Positions 26,985-35,923 of a stretch of DNA of 64,000 nt are shown here, one piece after another. Position 1 is the first letter of the stretch, and each line of letters begins with the position of its first letter. The translations under genes and the position numbers were made by a program. The DNA lies in assembly GCF_001707825.1 (NCBI RefSeq), contig NZ_LYBM01000001.1, positions 62,001 through 126,000 of the forward strand, written 5' to 3'. Below the pieces are notes generated by a model, which saw only the letters and a program-made list of their open reading frames with translations, was not told the origin of the DNA and did no database searches. The stretch comes from Veronia pacifica (lineage in GTDB: Bacteria > Pseudomonadota > Gammaproteobacteria > Enterobacterales > Vibrionaceae).

Positions 26985-27578
26985 TGATGCTGCCAATTTG
27001 AGGGGATGCAAACCATGGCAATGATGCATGTCAAAATGTCTGAGCTATTTGACATCACTCACTGGCGAGAGTGAAAGAAGAATACCAAGTTTAAACGCTG
27101 CTGACGGGCATTTAAATGTTCAGGGTACCTGGTGAGAAATATCCCCGCTTAGGTTAGGAAGGCCATATTTAGGACAAATCTCACCAGGTGTGCCGAGGCA
27201 GCAAGCGAAGGTTGCTTCGACGAAACCCACACTAATGTAATCGTTTGCACTCGTCTTTTTTTCTAGGCATTATTGCGATAAGGCCTTTAGGTCAACACCT
27301 TGTTTCAACAGCTGATTTCACACAAACTGGGGCACTAGACGAAGAAAATGGCTGATACAGAGCCCGCTATCGAGATACGAGTAGGTCATTTGGATCGGGC
27401 GAACATTCACTTACAGTTGGGCTAAACCATTTTTGGGTGCTCTGATACCGCGAAAGATTACTACTCGGAGCATAATTGCATTCAGCAAGCGAAGCGTTAA
27501 AAATGCGGGACTAAAACCTTTTCCTTCCCGGGAAGAAATTGAGGAGCGTATGAAAAGAACGCCCCCTAAGCCCTCATC
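26985..27578. other. Gene-poor region with inverted repeat and possible gene remnant
   Basis: 594 bases. An 11-bp inverted repeat ACCTGGTGAGA / TCTCACCAGGT occupies 27127-27188 with a 40-base loop. CAGCAAGCGAAG occurs twice (about 27203 and 27482). Before the WD40 gene end, a plus-strand frame lacking an early start reads NAGLKPFPSREEIEERMKRT and stops inside the converging gene near 27610; it looks like the tail of a degraded gene. Nothing here matches a family I know. Confidence 0.4.
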
Positions 27579-28631
27579 TCAGGCGTATAATGATGACCAC
27601 AGTACTTGACCGCTGGCATCGCCAATAAATATATGTGAGCGTGATTCTGTTACCGCCATCGCAGTGACCTCAGCGTCGTTAGGTCGTCTGAGTATAAGTG
27701 CATCAGAGTCGACTAACAGTTCAGCCAGAAGCACTGCTCCATCATGGAACCCGACAAACAGCGCTTCTTCACCGGGTAAGTCCTGAACTACAGTGACACG
27801 TTTTTCACCACGGTGAGAAACACAGATTGGCGAACGACGCATCGGCCCGTTCTCGCCATCAAATGGCCAACATATAGCTTCGCTGGCACCAGACGTCGCG
27901 AGGTGCGGTTTATCGCCAACCCAGGCAAAACTCTTCACCTTGGTTGGATAGCCAGACATTTCGAGATCTCCCCGGTCAAGCATGCGCCATACATGAACGG
28001 CCATTTCTTGCATGGCAGTGACGATAAATTTACCGTCCGGGCTAAAGTTCACCTCGCCATGCGAACCTTTCCACTCTAATTTTGATGATGTCCACTTATC
28101 TGCCTTATAGTTCCAGAGTGTCACACCGCCGTAATGCGAAACGGCCAAGGATTTTTGCTCAACATTAACGGCAAGACCACCAACTGTACTCTCATGTTCC
28201 AGTGACTTGACAGCCTTTCCTCCTGACCAGACATGCACAGTTCGACCGGAAGAACAGGCGTATAGTCCTTCTGCAGCCGTCACACAGTCGACCCATTTAC
28301 TGCCAAAGTTCGCGATCTCTTCCACTGTCCCGTCAGGTGATACTCGTAGGAAGCGTCCATCCTCTCCGCCAGTCAGCACATCAGATCCGTTTGCAACCAG
28401 ACAGAGAATAACCCCCTTGTGAGCACCAACAGAAACGGGCGGCTTGTCTCCTTCAAAAAAGCGGACCTTACCATCACCAAATCCTACAGCGACACGATCG
28501 CCGACAGCAACGGCACCCGTAACAGGTGCACCCATATCAAAGCTTTTTCCGCGTCGCTCCAGCTCAGTTTCCTCAAATTCAGGTGGAATGGGAACATCTG
28601 CCCACATGTCTGAGTCTACTGTACCTTGCAT
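27579..28631 (-). CDS. WD40-repeat protein coupled to a CobW-type GTPase
   Basis: 350 residues made of about seven WD40-like blades, for example [40 protein letters not shown] and [20 protein letters not shown]. There is no signal peptide, so it is cytoplasmic and probably a protein-binding platform. Its ATG lies inside the last codons of the GTPase gene (16-base overlap) with GAAGGG upstream, so the two are translated together. WD40 genes beside COG0523 GTPases are known from other proteobacteria; the role is not established. Confidence 0.82.
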   Translation of the reverse strand: MQGTVDSDMWADVPIPPEFEETELERRGKSFDMGAPVTGAVAVGDRVAVGFGDGKVRFFEGDKPPVSVGAHKGVILCLVANGSDVLTGGEDGRFLRVSPDGTVEEIANFGSKWVDCVTAAEGLYACSSGRTVHVWSGGKAVKSLEHESTVGGLAVNVEQKSLAVSHYGGVTLWNYKADKWTSSKLEWKGSHGEVNFSPDGKFIVTAMQEMAVHVWRMLDRGDLEMSGYPTKVKSFAWVGDKPHLATSGASEAICWPFDGENGPMRRSPICVSHRGEKRVTVVQDLPGEEALFVGFHDGAVLLAELLVDSDALILRRPNDAEVTAMAVTESRSHIFIGDASGQVLWSSLYA

Positions 28632-29587
28632 GCTTCAAACCCTTCCTTCAATCCCATACTATTCAAGTTGCGTCCAATGAATACCACCCGCGAATTTCGC
28701 GGTTTCCCCTCCGGCCATTCCCCCATTGATGCACCGTCCATCAGCATGTGGACCCCTTGAAAGACATAACGGTCATTGCGACCCGCAAAATCAAGAATGC
28801 CTTTGGACCTCAGAATATCCTGGCCTCGGGTTTGTAAAAGTTGGCCGAACCAAATCCGAAACTTTTCGATATCAAGTTGCGTCTCTGTAGAAAAAGAAAG
28901 GCTGGTGACATCATCGTCATGCTCATGAGCATGATCTGACTCCAAGAAATCGGGCTCTACTTCCAGCACACGATCTAACGTGAATGCGTTCAATCCGATA
29001 ATTTCGTCCAATGGCGCATCACAACGGGCTGTTCTGATCACTCTGGCATAAGGATTAACTTTTTTGATGTGGGTTTCAGCGTTTTTTACGCTCTCTTCTT
29101 TGGCGACATCTGTCTTGTTCAGCAGAACAACATCAGCGAATGCGAGTTGCTCCTCGGCTTCATGATGTTCAGATAACTGCGCCTCTAAGTGAACGGCATC
29201 AGCGACGGTGACAATGGCATCGAGCTTGGTTCGGTCTGCCACTTCTTGGTCGACAAAGAAAGTTTGAATAACAGGTGCAGGATCAGCAAGACCTGTTGTT
29301 TCTACGATAATCGCATCAAGTTGGTCCGCGCGCTTCATCAAACCGCTGAGAATACGAATCAAGTCGCCACGCACTGTGCAGCAAATACATCCGTTATTCA
29401 TTTCAAAGACTTCTTCATCAGCATCAACAACCAAGTCGTTATCAATGCCCTCTTCACCAAACTCGTTGACAATGACTGCATAACGGCGGCCATGGCGCTC
29501 TGTCAGGATGCGGTTAAGAAGCGTTGTTTTTCCAGCACCGAGAAATCCAGTCAATACTGTTACAGGAACTTGCGTGGGTTGACTCAT
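28616..29587 (-). CDS. COG0523 (CobW/ZNG1-type) metal-chaperone GTPase
   Basis: 323 residues. P-loop [12 protein letters not shown] near the start, the metal-binding CxCC in [12 protein letters not shown], Walker B-like [11 protein letters not shown], and the guanine motif NKTD. The C-terminal CobW_C domain includes [13 protein letters not shown] His-rich loop ([10 protein letters not shown]) before it suggests zinc binding. COG0523 proteins hand metal, often zinc, to client enzymes. AGAAAGGAAA precedes the ATG. A Zur-like palindrome lies about 335 bases upstream. Cobalamin synthesis is unlikely, as no cob genes are near. Confidence 0.87.
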   Translation of the reverse strand: MSQPTQVPVTVLTGFLGAGKTTLLNRILTERHGRRYAVIVNEFGEEGIDNDLVVDADEEVFEMNNGCICCTVRGDLIRILSGLMKRADQLDAIIVETTGLADPAPVIQTFFVDQEVADRTKLDAIVTVADAVHLEAQLSEHHEAEEQLAFADVVLLNKTDVAKEESVKNAETHIKKVNPYARVIRTARCDAPLDEIIGLNAFTLDRVLEVEPDFLESDHAHEHDDDVTSLSFSTETQLDIEKFRIWFGQLLQTRGQDILRSKGILDFAGRNDRYVFQGVHMLMDGASMGEWPEGKPRNSRVVFIGRNLNSMGLKEGFEACKVQ

Positions 29588-29641
29588 ACTATTTCCTTTC
29601 TCAAACGTTGATCTCCGTGTTCACCACAAGTGCTCTTGAGG

Positions 29642-29692
29642 AACATTGATCGTTGAATAACATTGATCTCTGAATAACATCGATCTCTGAAT
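29642..29692. repeat. Three tandem copies of a 17-bp unit
   Basis: AACATTGATCGTTGAAT, AACATTGATCTCTGAAT and AACATCGATCTCTGAAT follow one another, with the start of a fourth (AACA). They lie 55-105 bases before the cobW start, in its leader or promoter. Variation in copy number is possible. Confidence 0.85.
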
Positions 29693-29921
29693 AACAAGGT
29701 ATTAGACATTTCGCTCAGACTGATTGGTAATGCACCGCAGAACATCAGCGCCGGATCACCCCGCTTCCGTATGGCCATCTTTATGTCTGTTTATGTGATG
29801 ATTTATATTAGTCACTCTCAATATTTAGGTACCCAATCTGCTAAGCCCTTTTGATAAATCGAGCTTTTTACAGGATGCGATTACCGCTTCTCCAAAGAGT
29901 AATTTATAAACAATTACCAAA

Positions 29922-29969
29922 CCGTCCAACCAAATGCAATGTTATAACATTACATTTGGTTGGACGGTG
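29922..29969. promoter_or_regulatory. 48-bp near-perfect palindrome with Zur-like core
   Basis: The two halves match at 23 of 24 positions around 29945/29946. The central AATGTTATAACATT resembles proteobacterial Zur boxes (TGTTATAACA-type cores), and the outer arms are ACCGTCCAACCAAATG and CATTTGGTTGGACGGT. It lies between the Old Yellow Enzyme end and cobW. A zinc-responsive operator for the cobW operon is the favoured reading. A very long hairpin acting on RNA is an alternative. Confidence 0.55.
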
Positions 29970-30140
29970 TCAAAAAAGCTTCAAGCATCTAATTCGTCAG
30001 GATCTGGCTAATTGAGAAGGGGAAGACAAGATGAGGAGGAGGAAGGGATAGAACATAGAAAACTGGGTCCACGTTTATCAAGACCCAGTGAGTAATAAGG
30101 AAAAGATCGTCCTGTTATTGTCTCTTAATGTATCGGTCAG

Positions 30141-31184
30141 TTAAATGAGTTCTGCTAACATCTCTTCACTGTAAGCTTTAACTGGCTGGCCGGATTTTAC
30201 TCTTTCAATGTAATCAGGATTGGCGATGAATGGCCGACCAATAGCCACTAAATCAAACCTGTTATTCGAAATAGCGGCCTCGCCAGTCTCTGCGCTATAA
30301 CCACCCACACCCATAAGAGTTTTCGTGTAATTGCGGCGAACGAAGTCCGTTGCATTACCGTCTAAGTAATCAAACTCCATCGTGTCATCAAACAAACCAA
30401 TATGAAGATAAGCAAGATCTCGCGTTTGCAGTTCACTCAACAAATACTCAAACACTTGCCTGTCCCTTGGGTCACCCTCTAACAGAAAATAGGCCCCAGG
30501 AGAAATACGCAAGGCGGTCCGCTCCATACCAATTCTATCTGCAACAGCATCTACGACTTCGAGTGGAAAACGAGTCATGTTCTCGGCTGAGCCGCCGTAC
30601 TCATCTTCACGAGTGTTTACGTTGTAATGCATAAACTGGTCGAGCAGATACCCATTCGCACCGTGAAGTTCGATACCGTCGAAGCCTGCTTCAACGGCAT
30701 TTTCTGCTGCCTGCGCGTAGTCTTTGACCAGTTGTGCAATGTCTTGTTTTGTGGCTGGCTTTGGTGTGACATAGCTGAGCTCACGCATACGCGGCACTGT
30801 ACCTTCCAGCCTTTCAGCAGAAGCACCCAAGGCAAATTCACCTTTCCAGAAATGCGGATGAGCAACCCGACCTGTATGCCAAAGCTGAGCAAAGATCTTA
30901 CCGCCATTTTTATGAACAGCGTCAGTCACTTTTCTCCAGCCGGCGATTTGTTCTTGAGTGAAAAGCCCGGGAGTATTGGGATAACCCTGTCCATCAGGGC
31001 GAATGATTGCAGCTTCAGAAATAATTAAACCAGCATCAGCACGACGTGCGTAGTAGTCAGCCATTTGCTGAGTAGGCACAAGACTATCATCTGCCATACA
31101 CCGTGTAAGCGGTGCCATCGCGATACGATTATTTAAGGTAATTTTCTCATTAAGAACGAAAGGCTGGAATAATTTATCGGTCAT
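30141..31184 (-). CDS. Old Yellow Enzyme family alkene/N-ethylmaleimide reductase
   Basis: 347 residues from ATG 31184 (AGAG nearby; upstream codons are non-homologous). FMN-dependent TIM barrel: LTLNNRIAMAPLTRC-type start (LNNRIAMAPLTRC), FAQLWHTGRVAHP, ELHGANGYLLDQF and REDEYGGSAENMTRFPLEVV, then DLVAIGRPFIANP at the phosphate site. It reduces activated alkenes and nitro compounds with NADPH. It resembles NemA, but here it is divergent from a different TetR gene, not from nemR. Confidence 0.9.
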   Translation of the reverse strand: MTDKLFQPFVLNEKITLNNRIAMAPLTRCMADDSLVPTQQMADYYARRADAGLIISEAAIIRPDGQGYPNTPGLFTQEQIAGWRKVTDAVHKNGGKIFAQLWHTGRVAHPHFWKGEFALGASAERLEGTVPRMRELSYVTPKPATKQDIAQLVKDYAQAAENAVEAGFDGIELHGANGYLLDQFMHYNVNTREDEYGGSAENMTRFPLEVVDAVADRIGMERTALRISPGAYFLLEGDPRDRQVFEYLLSELQTRDLAYLHIGLFDDTMEFDYLDGNATDFVRRNYTKTLMGVGGYSAETGEAAISNNRFDLVAIGRPFIANPDYIERVKSGQPVKAYSEEMLAELI

Positions 31185-31200
31185 TTTCTGCATCTCTAAC

Positions 31201-31243
31201 TTGAATGGATGTTCAAAATAGACATATTTGAACAATCATTCAA
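31201..31243. promoter_or_regulatory. Inverted repeat operator between the OYE and TetR genes
   Basis: TTGAATGGATGTTCAAA (31201-31217) and TTTGAACAATCATTCAA (31227-31243) are inverted copies matching at 15 of 17 positions with a 9-base spacer. A further half-site, TTTGAACAAGAATTCGA, begins near 31251. Lying within the 123-bp divergent region, they are the probable binding sites of the TetR protein and would control both genes. Confidence 0.7.
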
Positions 31244-31307
31244 CTATTTTTTTGAACAAGAATTCGAGATTGATTACAATGTCGAAAAATTATCGAAGAG
31301 ATCACTC

Positions 31308-31889
31308 ATGCGCACAGCAGAATTTGACCGGGAGCAGGTCTTAAGGGCAGCAATCAAAGCTTTTATCACCAAGGGCTACAACAAAACCAGCATGCAAGAT
31401 CTCAAGCAAGCAACGGGGCTACATCCCGGTTCTATTTACTGCGCATTTGATAATAAGCAAGGTCTACTTCTCGCTGCCCTTCAGCAGTACAACAAAGATA
31501 AAGCGGAATTATTCCAAAAATACTTTACCGGTAATCCAACAGTGCTAGATGGCGTGCGTCGTTATTTAGAATGTACCGTTCAGGAATGTGCTGGAATGGG
31601 CGCGGAAAGAGTCTGTTTATCCCAAAAAGCTCTGAGTGAGTTAGCACTACAAGCTCCGGATGTTGAACAATTCATTAATGAGGGTATCCGAGACTGGCAG
31701 CAAGGGTTTGCCAATGTTTTTCAACAAGCATTGGAGCAAGGTGAAATAAATGGAGAGCGCTCACCTATGCAAAGGGCACAAAGCTTGGTCATGGGCATCT
31801 ATGGCTTGCGTTCTTATGCCAACACAGACCCAGAAGAAGGAGTGCTAGCCGAATTAGCGTCGCAGCTTTTTAAGGATGTTTGCCGCTAA
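31308..31889 (+). CDS. TetR-family transcriptional regulator
   Basis: 193 residues from ATG 31308 (GAAGAGA upstream; the frame is open from 31209, but that extension contains the operators). The HTH reads FITKGYNKTSMQDLKQATGL followed by HPGSIYCAFDNKQGLL. The C-terminal ligand domain has the TetR_C pattern with several Cys (TVQECAGMGAERVCL), which might sense electrophiles. Divergent from the Old Yellow Enzyme gene, which is the likely target. Confidence 0.87.
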   Translation: MRTAEFDREQVLRAAIKAFITKGYNKTSMQDLKQATGLHPGSIYCAFDNKQGLLLAALQQYNKDKAELFQKYFTGNPTVLDGVRRYLECTVQECAGMGAERVCLSQKALSELALQAPDVEQFINEGIRDWQQGFANVFQQALEQGEINGERSPMQRAQSLVMGIYGLRSYANTDPEEGVLAELASQLFKDVCR

Positions 31890-32185
31890 ATACGGAAAAT
31901 AATCAGATCCTGAGAGTATCCGAAATGCTACATTGTCGAACAGAGTGTAGTCTCGGTACTCGTCGATACTCTGCGTAGTCTGATATCAAATCGTTTCCTT
32001 TAATCCTCAAGAATATTTCTATTTCGTTCTTTGCTTAACCTTCATTTTTATGAAATACCAACAAGTAATTATTAATTTGACGTGTATATGATCGCAAATA
32101 TTATCACTTCATTATTGTGTAAAAAATAAGCTAATTATATTAGCCAAACTGTAATTATTTTTATGACAGCTGAGCGGAGAGTGAC

Positions 32186-33397
32186 ATGGAGCAGGGTACT
32201 AACTCAGAAAGGCGATATGATTTAGATTGGCTACGCGTGATATTATTTGGATTACTTATTTTTTATCATGTAGGAATGTTTTATACTTCCTGGGACTGGC
32301 ATGTAAAAAGTATTTATGCCAGTGAGAGCATTGAACCTCTGATGAAATTAATGAATCCCTGGAGACTCTCATTTCTATTTTTAATTTCTGGTTTTGCAAT
32401 AAGATATGCGATTGATAAACAGAAATTAATTAAATTCACAGTCAAAAGATCTATATTACTTCTTGTACCAATTATTTTTTGTATACATACGATTATTGCT
32501 CCACAATCATGGCTTGAGTTATTAGAAAATGGAGAGATAGCGTCCGGTTTCTGGGAATTTTATCCACAATACTTAGAGGGCAGCATTGATAAATATTCAA
32601 TCATAATTCCAACTTGGAATCACCTATGGTACGTCGTTTATCTATTTGTTTATACCTTATTATTGATACCTGTGGCATGGCCTTTATCTTCGCTAATGAA
32701 TGGTTATGGCAAAAAGGTAATGAGGAAATGTCTTGATAGTCGGTTAGGTGTTTTATGGGTTATGCTTATCCCTATCATTCCATTCTTCATCTCTAAACTT
32801 ATTCTAAAACCCATCTATCCATCTACACATGCACTTGTTGATGATTGGGCCAACCACTCACTGTATTTCAGTATTTTTATTTTTGGCTTTTGTGTTGCCA
32901 AAGATACTTATTTTTGGAAATCCATATATAAATCATTAGCTCCAGCTCTGACACTGGCTTTAAGTCTCGCAACGGTTTCATGTGTTGTATGGTATTTGGA
33001 AAGTCAAAATTATTGGTCATATTCTTATGATATTACAGAGTTTTTATCAGAAAGGATGCGAAAAACCGCATATGCATGGTTTTCAATTGTCGCTTTACTA
33101 TCATTAGCACAGCGTTGGTTAAACAAACCAAGTAAGACACTCTCTTATATGACGGAAGCTATCTTCCCCTGGTATATTCTGCATCAGACATTAATAGTAA
33201 TGATTGGATTTTGGTTAACGAGACAAGGCTTATCTGTCTATGTTGAGTCAAGCATACTTATCGTATTAACATTTATCAGCTGTTTTTTGATTAATGAATA
33301 CTGCATAAGACGCTGGAACTGGATTCGTCCATTATTTGGATTGAAGATAAACAAAAAGGAAAAATATACTCAATATCATAACCAGTCTGCAAAGTGA
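32186..33397 (+). CDS. Acyltransferase-3 family membrane protein
   Basis: 403 residues with about ten membrane helices. The N-terminal motif RRYDLDWLRVILFGLLIFYH contains the Asp and His (IFYH) typical of acyltransferase-3/OpgC proteins; WRLSFLFLISGFAIRY is the second family block. Such proteins acylate surface glycans or periplasmic glucans. GCGGAGAGTG precedes the ATG. The gene is more AT-rich than its neighbours and stands alone, suggesting transfer. The acceptor is unknown. Confidence 0.83.
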   Translation: MEQGTNSERRYDLDWLRVILFGLLIFYHVGMFYTSWDWHVKSIYASESIEPLMKLMNPWRLSFLFLISGFAIRYAIDKQKLIKFTVKRSILLLVPIIFCIHTIIAPQSWLELLENGEIASGFWEFYPQYLEGSIDKYSIIIPTWNHLWYVVYLFVYTLLLIPVAWPLSSLMNGYGKKVMRKCLDSRLGVLWVMLIPIIPFFISKLILKPIYPSTHALVDDWANHSLYFSIFIFGFCVAKDTYFWKSIYKSLAPALTLALSLATVSCVVWYLESQNYWSYSYDITEFLSERMRKTAYAWFSIVALLSLAQRWLNKPSKTLSYMTEAIFPWYILHQTLIVMIGFWLTRQGLSVYVESSILIVLTFISCFLINEYCIRRWNWIRPLFGLKINKKEKYTQYHNQSAK

Positions 33398-33414
33398 AAA
33401 TAGAATAATAAACC

Positions 33415-33452
33415 TTTAAGCCTGCGTTTTTTAAAAGTAACGCAGGCTTAAA
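33415..33452. terminator. Hairpin after the acyltransferase gene
   Basis: A 14-bp stem TTTAAGCCTGCGTT / AACGCAGGCTTAAA with a 10-base loop, 18 bases after the stop. The T-run is short on either strand, so efficiency is uncertain. Confidence 0.6.
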
Positions 33453-33728
33453 TTAGAAAAAATATTGATATATAAATAAATTTATCAGTGTGATTTTTCT
33501 TACCTAGCAGTCAGTTATAACACCAGCATTTCTTAGACCTACCTCTCAATAAATCAACCTTTTGTTTAAGGTTATTTTGTTATTCTGAAGGATATGATTC
33601 ATAAGAATTTCCTCCCCTCGAAATGAAAAAATAATACCAACCTGAGGTAGTGATATATCCATGATACCTATAACGGTAGAATTAAAATTCTAAGGGAAAA
33701 AGAATAACGTGAAGGATAGTTTTCATAG
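33453..33728. other. AT-rich gap before the RidA remnant
   Basis: 276 bases with no gene recognised. The missing front half of the RidA remnant was not found here in any frame. Confidence 0.4.
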
Positions 33729-33935
33729 GGAGTATCCAGTGATAGACCGAAAACGCGGATCGTATCTGCTCAGGTATATATAGACGACATTACTCAAAAA
33801 CCTTTAATGGATAAGGTCTGGTGTGAATGGATGGGCAATGATCCGCAACATTGGCCACAAAGGGCATGTTTAGGAGTGGACTTGGAAGGAGATGTATTAG
33901 TTGAAATCACGGTTACAGCAGTACGTCCAGTATAA
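33729..33935 (+). pseudogene. RidA-family remnant (C-terminal half only)
   Basis: After a stop at 33726-33728 the frame reads TRIVSAQVYIDDITQKPLMD, then VWCEWMGNDPQHWPQRACLG and LVEITVTAVRPV, ending at TAA 33933. This is the second half of a RidA protein, including the conserved Arg in RACLG and the Glu in VEI. There is no start codon with a ribosome site and no N-terminal half, so it is a decayed gene fragment. It is distinct from the intact RidA-like gene at 18542-19006. Confidence 0.75.
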
Positions 33936-33955
33936 AGCAGACTTTCATTTTACAT

Positions 33956-34486
33956 ATGGCTAGGGAGTCTAGATTGGCAGAATTCGCTTGCCAGTTTCAG
34001 TGTGAACTTTTTTTATTTTCACCGATACCCACAGATGACGGTGTTGAGCTGTTTCATGCGGTCAGTCACCACAAATTTCCACGCGCTTTGCCACTGGCTG
34101 TCATTACCAGCGTTGATGAGGCTGAATACTGGTGTAAAAACAGAGTCAAAGAGTGGCATTCTGGCGAGTGTTTTGTATGGACATGTCGTCGCTTAGGTGA
34201 AGAAAAAACCATAGGTCAGGTGACATTGCTACCGCAGTCAGGTGGGCTTGCACTCGCCTATTGGGTAAATCCCAAAAGCTGGGGACAGGGTCTGGCGACT
34301 CACATGTGCCAGTCGCTCATTTCTCACCTTGGTCAGTCAGGCTATAAAGGGCAAATTAAAGCTGGTGTGCATGATTGGAACTTACGTAGCGAGTCTGTCC
34401 TTTGTAAGCTTGGCTTCACGCAAAAGTCAGTATCAGATTCACCTGATACGAAGACTTTTACGCTGTTTGTTAACTCGTTAGAGTAA
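33956..34486 (+). CDS. GNAT-family N-acetyltransferase (RimJ/RimL-like)
   Basis: 176 residues. TIGQVTLLPQSGGLALAYWV followed by WGQGLATHMCQSLISHL is the acetyl-CoA-binding loop (Q-G-x-A), and the C-terminal NLRSESVLCKLGFTQKSVS is the standard NxxSxxvxxKLGF motif of the RimJ/RimL group. The target is unknown. It starts 20 bases after the RidA remnant. The first ~20 residues are less certain; no strong Shine-Dalgarno was seen. Confidence 0.82.
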   Translation: MARESRLAEFACQFQCELFLFSPIPTDDGVELFHAVSHHKFPRALPLAVITSVDEAEYWCKNRVKEWHSGECFVWTCRRLGEEKTIGQVTLLPQSGGLALAYWVNPKSWGQGLATHMCQSLISHLGQSGYKGQIKAGVHDWNLRSESVLCKLGFTQKSVSDSPDTKTFTLFVNSLE

Positions 34487-35031
34487 ACAATACAGCCTTT
34501 TTAGATGATCTAACTGTGTTACGTGACACCACTGCAGGGATAGAAACATCTTCGGTGCTGGTCGGGCTCACACCAACGACGAATAGAACGCAAGTGTCGA
34601 GGTTGGCTCTCTTCAACTAGGTTTTAAACTCTTCGAGAAAAGCCACCCGACCACTCACTGAAAATGTTAAATCCGCTTTTAGGCACAGTAGTATTTATAT
34701 AAGTATTTATCGCGTTAGAATGCGATGTACTTCAGCCATCATCAATATCAAATTTGTTAATACCTCACACGTTCTCATGTAGCCTGTACGGTGTTCATTG
34801 CAACAGTAATCTCTGGATGAGCGTGAAGACGTATTTGATCACATGAAACTTAGTATCTGATTCTGAGCCATATAGGGCGAGATACCGTGAGTCATTGCTG
34901 AAATTATATTTACTATGCGCTGACATATGATATTGACATTGGAAACAGGTGACGCAGTCACGGTACATGAGTCAAATCAATTTTATGCTAATGTAGTGGC
35001 TTTGGCTTTTCTGGATGCAAGGAGAGATTAA
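34487..35031. other. Intergenic region before panB
   Basis: 545 bases with no open frame of note and no recognised protein fragment. The panB promoter should lie at the right end; the ribosome site AAGGAGAG stands at about 35020. Confidence 0.45.
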
Positions 35032-35817
35032 ATGAAGATGTTGCCAAAAGATCTGTCAGAGATGAAAGGGAAAAAGCCAATCACCATGCTGACAGCTTAT
35101 ACCTGCCCGGTCGCGAGGGAAATCGAGAAGGCGGGCGTGCCTGTAATCCTCGTTGGTGACACTGTGGGCATGGTAGAAATGGGGTTTGATAGCACCAGAG
35201 ACGTCACCATCGAGCATATGGAATACCATATCGGTGCGGTAAGACGGGGGGCACCTGATACCCATATTATTGGCGATCTTCCGTATCTTACAGATAAAGA
35301 TCCAAATACTGCTCTTGTCAGTGCCAAACGTCTTTTGGCTGCCGGTGCAGATAGCATCAAACTCGAAGGCCCAAAGCTGGATGTTATTGCTCACCTTGTT
35401 GCTAACGATATCGCTGTAGTCGGCCATACAGGCCTTACGCCACAAACCGCCAAGAGCTTTAAAAAGGTCGGTGGCACCAGCAGCGAGGCGCAACGGATCA
35501 TGGATGAGGCAAAAGACATTGAGCATGCTGGTGCATTCATGATTGTGTTTGAGCACATTCCTTATTCACTCGCCAATACGATGACCAGTTCATTAGCTGT
35601 TCCATCAATAGGTATTGGTGCTGGGCCAGACTGTGACGGTCAGGTATTGGTCATTAATGACGCGCTCGGTTTAGGGGACTACTGGCCTCCTTTCTCGAAG
35701 CAGTATGCCCATGCCAGCCAGACAATTTTTGACGTAGCCAAAGCCTTTACCTCGGAAGTTGAATCAATGGAATTTCCCAACAACATCATCAAACTCACTG
35801 GTACTGACAAGCGCTAA
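35032..35817 (+). CDS. panB: 3-methyl-2-oxobutanoate hydroxymethyltransferase (ketopantoate hydroxymethyltransferase)
   Basis: 261 residues. It transfers a hydroxymethyl group from methylene-tetrahydrofolate to alpha-ketoisovalerate, the first step of pantothenate synthesis. Family blocks are all present: ITMLTAYTCPVAREIEKAGV, VILVGDTVGMVEMGF, IGDLPYL, DSIKLEG, VVGHTGLTPQ, VFEHIPYSLA and IGIGAGPDCDGQVLVINDAL. A strong AAGGAGAG site precedes the ATG. panC and panD are not adjacent, so this may be a second copy; a terminator-like hairpin follows. Confidence 0.93.
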   Translation: MKMLPKDLSEMKGKKPITMLTAYTCPVAREIEKAGVPVILVGDTVGMVEMGFDSTRDVTIEHMEYHIGAVRRGAPDTHIIGDLPYLTDKDPNTALVSAKRLLAAGADSIKLEGPKLDVIAHLVANDIAVVGHTGLTPQTAKSFKKVGGTSSEAQRIMDEAKDIEHAGAFMIVFEHIPYSLANTMTSSLAVPSIGIGAGPDCDGQVLVINDALGLGDYWPPFSKQYAHASQTIFDVAKAFTSEVESMEFPNNIIKLTGTDKR

Positions 35818-35825
35818 TAGTATTT

Positions 35826-35859
35826 TCCAGTCCTTCTGAACATCGCGAGGGCTGGACTT
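35826..35859 (+). terminator. Terminator-like hairpin after panB
   Basis: Stem TCCAGTCCT / AGGGCTGGA (one G-T pair) with a 13-base loop and a following CTTT, 9 bases after the panB stop. Confidence 0.6.
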
Positions 35860-35923
35860 TCTCCACTCTTCTTTTACGTTTCTGTCCCATCTACTTAGAG
35901 ACGGACAATAGCCTCAGGTATAT

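Larger units (their letters stand above)
29588..30140. other. Regulatory gap upstream of the cobW-WD40 operon
   Basis: 553 bases containing a 17-bp tandem repeat (29642-29692) and a 48-bp palindrome (29922-29969), both listed separately. It also contains a 7-bp stem ACTGGGT / ACCCAGT at 30062-30089 that may act after the Old Yellow Enzyme gene. A 64-codon minus-strand frame covering 29584-29778 has no recognisable product. Confidence 0.5.

Noticed and set aside
29584-29778. 64-codon minus-strand frame upstream of cobW
   Set aside because: It is largely made of the 17-bp tandem repeats and overlaps the cobW start; no coding signal.
31209-31307. Extended N-terminus of the TetR gene
   Set aside because: The extra 33 codons cover the operator palindromes and lack homology; ATG 31308 has a ribosome site.
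35056-35556. 166-codon minus-strand frame inside panB
   Set aside because: It is a shadow of panB, which matches its family from end to end.
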